64,000 nt of DNA from the NCBI RefSeq assembly GCF_900102135.1, contig NZ_FMVJ01000015.1:40908-104907 (forward strand), in the 5' to 3' direction. The notes beneath the pieces were generated by a model. That model worked only from the letters and a program-made list of their open reading frames with translations, had not been told where the DNA came from and searched no databases. Origin of the DNA: Microvirga guangxiensis (GTDB lineage: Bacteria; Pseudomonadota; Alphaproteobacteria; Rhizobiales; Beijerinckiaceae). How positions within the stretch are numbered: position 1 is the stretch's first letter; the number at the start of each line of letters is the position of its first letter. Below are positions 61,253 through 64,000 of the stretch, one piece after another. The translations under genes and the position numbers were made by a program.

Positions 61253-61573
61253 TCAGAACAGCTTCAGGCCCGGAGGAAGCGGCAGGCCTTTGGTCAGGCT
61301 TTCCATGCGCTCCTGCGCTGCGCGGTCGGCTTTGCCGCGCGCATCGTTCATGGCGGCGACGATGAGATCCTCGAGGATCTCCTTCTCGTCCGGATTCATG
61401 AGCGACGGATCGATGCTGATGGCCTTCAGGTTGCCCTTTCCGGAAACCTTCACGGTAACGACACCGCCGCCGGCAGTGCCTTCGACTTCGAGAGTGTCCA
61501 GCTCGGCCTGAGCATCTTGCAGCTTCTGCTGCATCGCCTGAGCCTGCTTCATCAGTCCCATGATGTCTTTCAT
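61253..61573 (-). CDS. ybaB: Nucleoid-associated protein YbaB/EbfC
   Basis: The 106-residue product has the YbaB motif [20 protein letters not shown] and [20 protein letters not shown], ending in LPPGLKLF. It is a small DNA-binding dimer. It lies between dnaX and recR, 15 bp behind dnaX. Confidence 0.97.
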   Translation of the reverse strand: MKDIMGLMKQAQAMQQKLQDAQAELDTLEVEGTAGGGVVTVKVSGKGNLKAISIDPSLMNPDEKEILEDLIVAAMNDARGKADRAAQERMESLTKGLPLPPGLKLF

Positions 61574-61588
61574 GACCGTATCCTTGAA

Positions 61589-63412
61589 TTAAAACAGATC
61601 GTCGTCGGCTTCGGCCTCATGCGCGGCCAGCGCATCGGCTTCCCCTAAAATTTCCGTCTCGGCATCCTCGCCGGCCTTCTCAGCGCGTTCGATCACGTTG
61701 ACGATCTGCGCGCCGGGGAATTTGGAGAGAACAGCCTGCACGAGCGGATGGCTGGCTGCGCCTTCCTTGCGCTCGCGCTCGGCCGCTTCGGCCTGGGCGC
61801 GCAATGTGGGAGCGCCCTCCTCGGAGGACAGCGACACCATCCAGCGCTCGCCGGTCCATGCCTGGAGCGCCCGCGCCAGATCGTTGGCGATGGTGCGGTT
61901 GCCGGACTCGGCAAGGCTCAACTCGATGTGGCCCTCTTCGAAACGCACGAGGCGGACGTCGCGCTCCAGCGCCGCTTTCAGCACGATCTCGCGCTTCTCG
62001 CCCGCGAGCGCCACAACATCCTCGAAGCGGCGCAGCCGCATGGTCGGCTCCGCCTGTGTCGGTTGAGCACGCGGCTGCGGTTGGGGCTGCGATGTCGCAA
62101 GCGCCATGTTACCCGACATCGACGGTCCGCCCGTGGGCCGCGACGGTGTGGGTGCGGGACCGCCGGCCGGCAACGGCGCGCCATCCTTCAGCGCACGCAG
62201 CGCCTCGTCCGGAGTCGGCAGATCGGCGGCATAGGCAAGCCGCACGAGCACCATCTCCGCGGCCGAGATCGGACGGTTCGACGACTGAACTTCGGGAATG
62301 CCCTTCAACAGCATCTGCCAGGCGCGAGAGAGCGTGCGCACTGAGAGCTTCTGCGCATAATCGAGGCCGCGCGTACGCTCGATCTCGGACAGCGCCGGAT
62401 CCTTCGCCGCTTCGGGAATGAGCTTGAGGCGCGTGACCACATGCGAGAAGGCAGCGAGATCGGACAGGATCACCGCCGGATCGGCGCCTGCGTCGTATTG
62501 CGAACGAAGGCCTGCGAAAGCAGCGGGCACGTCGCCGCGCATCACGGCTTCGAATAGGTCGAGCACCTGCGTGCGGTCGGCCAATCCCAGCATGTCGCGC
62601 ACGGTGTCGGGCGTGACCACGCCCGCGCCGTGGGCGATGGCCTGATCCATGAGGGAAAGCGAGTCGCGCGCGGAGCCTTCCGCAGCGCGGGCAATCGCCG
62701 CGAGCGCTTCCTGATCGGCCTGCACGCCCTCGGCCTCGCAGATGCGGCCGAGATGGGCGACGAGCTTGTCAGCCTCGATGCGGCGCAGATCGAAGCGCTG
62801 GCAGCGGGACAGGATCGTGACGGGAACCTTGCGGATTTCGGTGGTGGCGAAGATGAACTTCGCATGCGGCGGCGGTTCCTCGAGCGTCTTCAGGAAGGCG
62901 TTGAACGCCTTCTCCGAGAGCATGTGAACCTCGTCGATGATGTAGACCTTGTAGCGCGCCGAAACCGGCGAATAGCGGATGCCGTCGATGATCTGGCGCA
63001 CATCGTCGATGCCGGTATGGGACGCGGCGTCCATCTCCAGCACGTCCACGTGCCGCGATTCCATGATCGCCTGGCAATGAACCCCGAGTTCCGGCATGTG
63101 GATGGTAGGCTGGCCGGAGCCGTCGGGCTTCTGATAGTTGAGGCCGCGCGCCAGGATGCGCGCAGTGGTGGTCTTGCCCACGCCGCGGACGCCGGTGAGC
63201 ATCCAGGCCTGGGGGATGCGCCCGGTCTCGAAGGCATTCGAGAGGGTGCGCACCATCGCCTCCTGACCGATCAGGTCGTCGAAGGTGCGGGGGCGGTATT
63301 TGCGGGCAAGGACACGGTAAGGCGAAGCCTGAGCCGCAGGGGCTGGCGCAGCGGGGAAACCGGGCAAAGCCGGCTCGTCGTTCAGGGGCGTGCCGGCTGT
63401 GGTATCATCCAT
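61589..63412 (-). CDS. dnaX: DNA polymerase III subunits gamma/tau
   Basis: DnaX is the clamp-loader ATPase. The 607-residue product has [14 protein letters not shown], Walker [23 protein letters not shown] (Walker B) and [10 protein letters not shown] (sensor/SRC). The Pro-rich linker and acidic tail end in ADDDLF. The zinc-site cysteines are mostly missing, with only VHCQAI left, as in other alphaproteobacteria I know. The start at 63412 (MDDTTAG) is tentative because no strong Shine-Dalgarno is present; a GTG about 13 codons upstream (near 63451) is possible. No frameshift signal for gamma was looked for in detail. Confidence 0.95.
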   Translation of the reverse strand: MDDTTAGTPLNDEPALPGFPAAPAPAAQASPYRVLARKYRPRTFDDLIGQEAMVRTLSNAFETGRIPQAWMLTGVRGVGKTTTARILARGLNYQKPDGSGQPTIHMPELGVHCQAIMESRHVDVLEMDAASHTGIDDVRQIIDGIRYSPVSARYKVYIIDEVHMLSEKAFNAFLKTLEEPPPHAKFIFATTEIRKVPVTILSRCQRFDLRRIEADKLVAHLGRICEAEGVQADQEALAAIARAAEGSARDSLSLMDQAIAHGAGVVTPDTVRDMLGLADRTQVLDLFEAVMRGDVPAAFAGLRSQYDAGADPAVILSDLAAFSHVVTRLKLIPEAAKDPALSEIERTRGLDYAQKLSVRTLSRAWQMLLKGIPEVQSSNRPISAAEMVLVRLAYAADLPTPDEALRALKDGAPLPAGGPAPTPSRPTGGPSMSGNMALATSQPQPQPRAQPTQAEPTMRLRRFEDVVALAGEKREIVLKAALERDVRLVRFEEGHIELSLAESGNRTIANDLARALQAWTGERWMVSLSSEEGAPTLRAQAEAAERERKEGAASHPLVQAVLSKFPGAQIVNVIERAEKAGEDAETEILGEADALAAHEAEADDDLF

Positions 63413-63530
63413 GGGCTGCAAGGCTTTGGAAAACTCTGGAGGTGTTTCCACTGCGTGGAAGCATCTCTCTTTGCTGGTCGCATTTTCGACGTCGAACCGG
63501 GTCCACATCGCCAAAAATGCTACTTAGGGT

Positions 63531-63624
63531 GGGAGGCTGGACGAAGACCCGTTCGGTCTCGTTAGGGCTGCTTCCTTCCGGACCTGACCCGGTTGGCGAG
63601 TGAGACGTCCCTCGCCAACCTCCC
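63531..63624 (-). ncRNA. ffs: Signal recognition particle RNA (4.5S type)
   Basis: On the minus strand the conserved domain IV core GTCCGGAAGGAAGCAGCC lies inside GGTTGGCGAG...CTCGCCAACC arms. The ends GGGAGG (63624) and CCTCCC (63531) pair to close the molecule, giving about 94 nt. SRP RNA with Ffh targets membrane proteins. The -10-like TATAGC is about 6 bp before the 5' end. Its place in front of dnaX is conserved in alphaproteobacteria. Confidence 0.93.
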
Positions 63625-63642
63625 AATGGCTATATGGGCGTT

Positions 63643-63762
63643 TCAGACGGGGAACGCAAGTTGGAAACGCCCATCCTGCGAACCATCCCGGCTTTGCACA
63701 GCCTCTTCAGGCCCTTCGGCCGGGAAGGCCAGACGGAACTCGGTCTTGAGAGTTCCGGCCAT
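63643..63762 (-). CDS. Possible 39-residue protein upstream of the SRP RNA gene
   Basis: The frame encodes 39 residues with two similar ends (TEFRLAFPAEG near the start and GRFQLAFPV at the end). GAGGAG lies 8 bases before the ATG at 63762. It stops 18 bp before the SRP RNA 5' end. Codon composition fits the genome, and the RNA promoter would lie inside its 3' end. I do not recognise it. The remaining DNA to the window edge (63763-64000) shows nothing I can support. Confidence 0.4.
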   Translation of the reverse strand: MAGTLKTEFRLAFPAEGPEEAVQSRDGSQDGRFQLAFPV

Positions 63763-64000
63763 GACGTTTCTCCTCGCGCCCGTTTGGAGCGAGTGACTTC
63801 CGGCTGGTGCTGGCTATCCGTCGTGACCGAGGGATGGCGCGGAAGGCATTGGCTTCGCAGGCTCGGGCGGAGCGCGCGAAGATGGGGTCGGGACGGGAAA
63901 CCCGCCCGGGCTCGGAAAGCGCAACGCCTCCCGCGCGCGGCTTCGTCACCATCCGGCCTCGGCACTCCGGCGCCATCAGGGACGAACCCTCAGAGACGCG

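Overview
The window is a 64 kb chromosomal segment of a GC-rich alphaproteobacterium of the order Hyphomicrobiales (Rhizobiales). Methylobacteriaceae such as Microvirga are my best guess, but that is inference. The supporting signs are a NepR/EcfG general stress response pair with GGAAC-N16-CGTT promoters, alphaproteobacterial LexA boxes (GTTC-N7-GTTC), CtrA-type boxes (TTAA-N7-TTAA), and gene orders typical of the order: uvrC-pgsA-moaD-moaE, proC-ybjN-ubiK beside lgt-midA-pgeF, and ffs-dnaX-ybaB-recR. I saw no tRNA, rRNA, CRISPR array, insertion sequence or prophage. Nearly all of it is single-copy core genome.

Region by region. 1-2.8 kb: an accessory patch with the end of a type III restriction-like helicase/nuclease, a DUF808 membrane protein and an AT-richer Mrr-type restriction endonuclease. 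2.9-10.7 kb: uvrB, a DUF4242-cyclase fusion, the nepR-ecfG stress locus, infA, cspA and small stress proteins including a BON protein. 10.7-16.4 kb: a methyltransferase, a nucleotidyltransferase/metallophosphoesterase pair, a PfpI protease-like protein, a Tim44-like protein and a DUF3072 gene with an in-frame amber codon. 16.6-24.9 kb: an SOS-type Y-family polymerase, ilvE, a MarR/response-regulator/kinase operon, CsaA, TetR, proC, ybjN and ubiK. 25-34 kb: lgt, midA, pgeF, a pteridine-reductase-like SDR, an outer membrane barrel protein, a GST, rlmJ, RNase T2, an extensin-like lipoprotein and small proteins. 34-43 kb: moaE, moaD, pgsA, uvrC, a BenE permease, prs, rplY, pth and ychF. 43-52 kb: a globin, endonuclease V, fused MaoC domains, apt, mtnP, engB, argB, a HAD phosphatase and a DUF892 protein. 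52-64 kb: rmuC, def, fmt, truA, dapE, dapD, a HisKA_2 kinase, recR, ybaB, dnaX and the SRP RNA gene.

What ties the region together is regulation rather than one gene cluster. Reading the intergenic DNA, I find about nine GGAAC-N16/17-NGTT elements. They lie in front of nepR-ecfG and of small or stress-associated genes (DUF3309, BON, the nucleotidyltransferase/phosphoesterase pair, a Pro-rich protein, PfpI, DUF3072, a 33-residue membrane peptide, DUF892). I also find four perfect LexA boxes: at the polymerase, at DUF3072, at rmuC, and at an orphan promoter at 48.36 kb. That last promoter reads into a structured, gene-less stretch of about 250 bp and is the best candidate for an undescribed element, possibly an SOS-controlled RNA. 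Other notable signals are a 15-bp perfect inverted repeat in front of the methyltransferase gene, a MarR operator, a terminator in the rplY leader, and two CtrA-type boxes.
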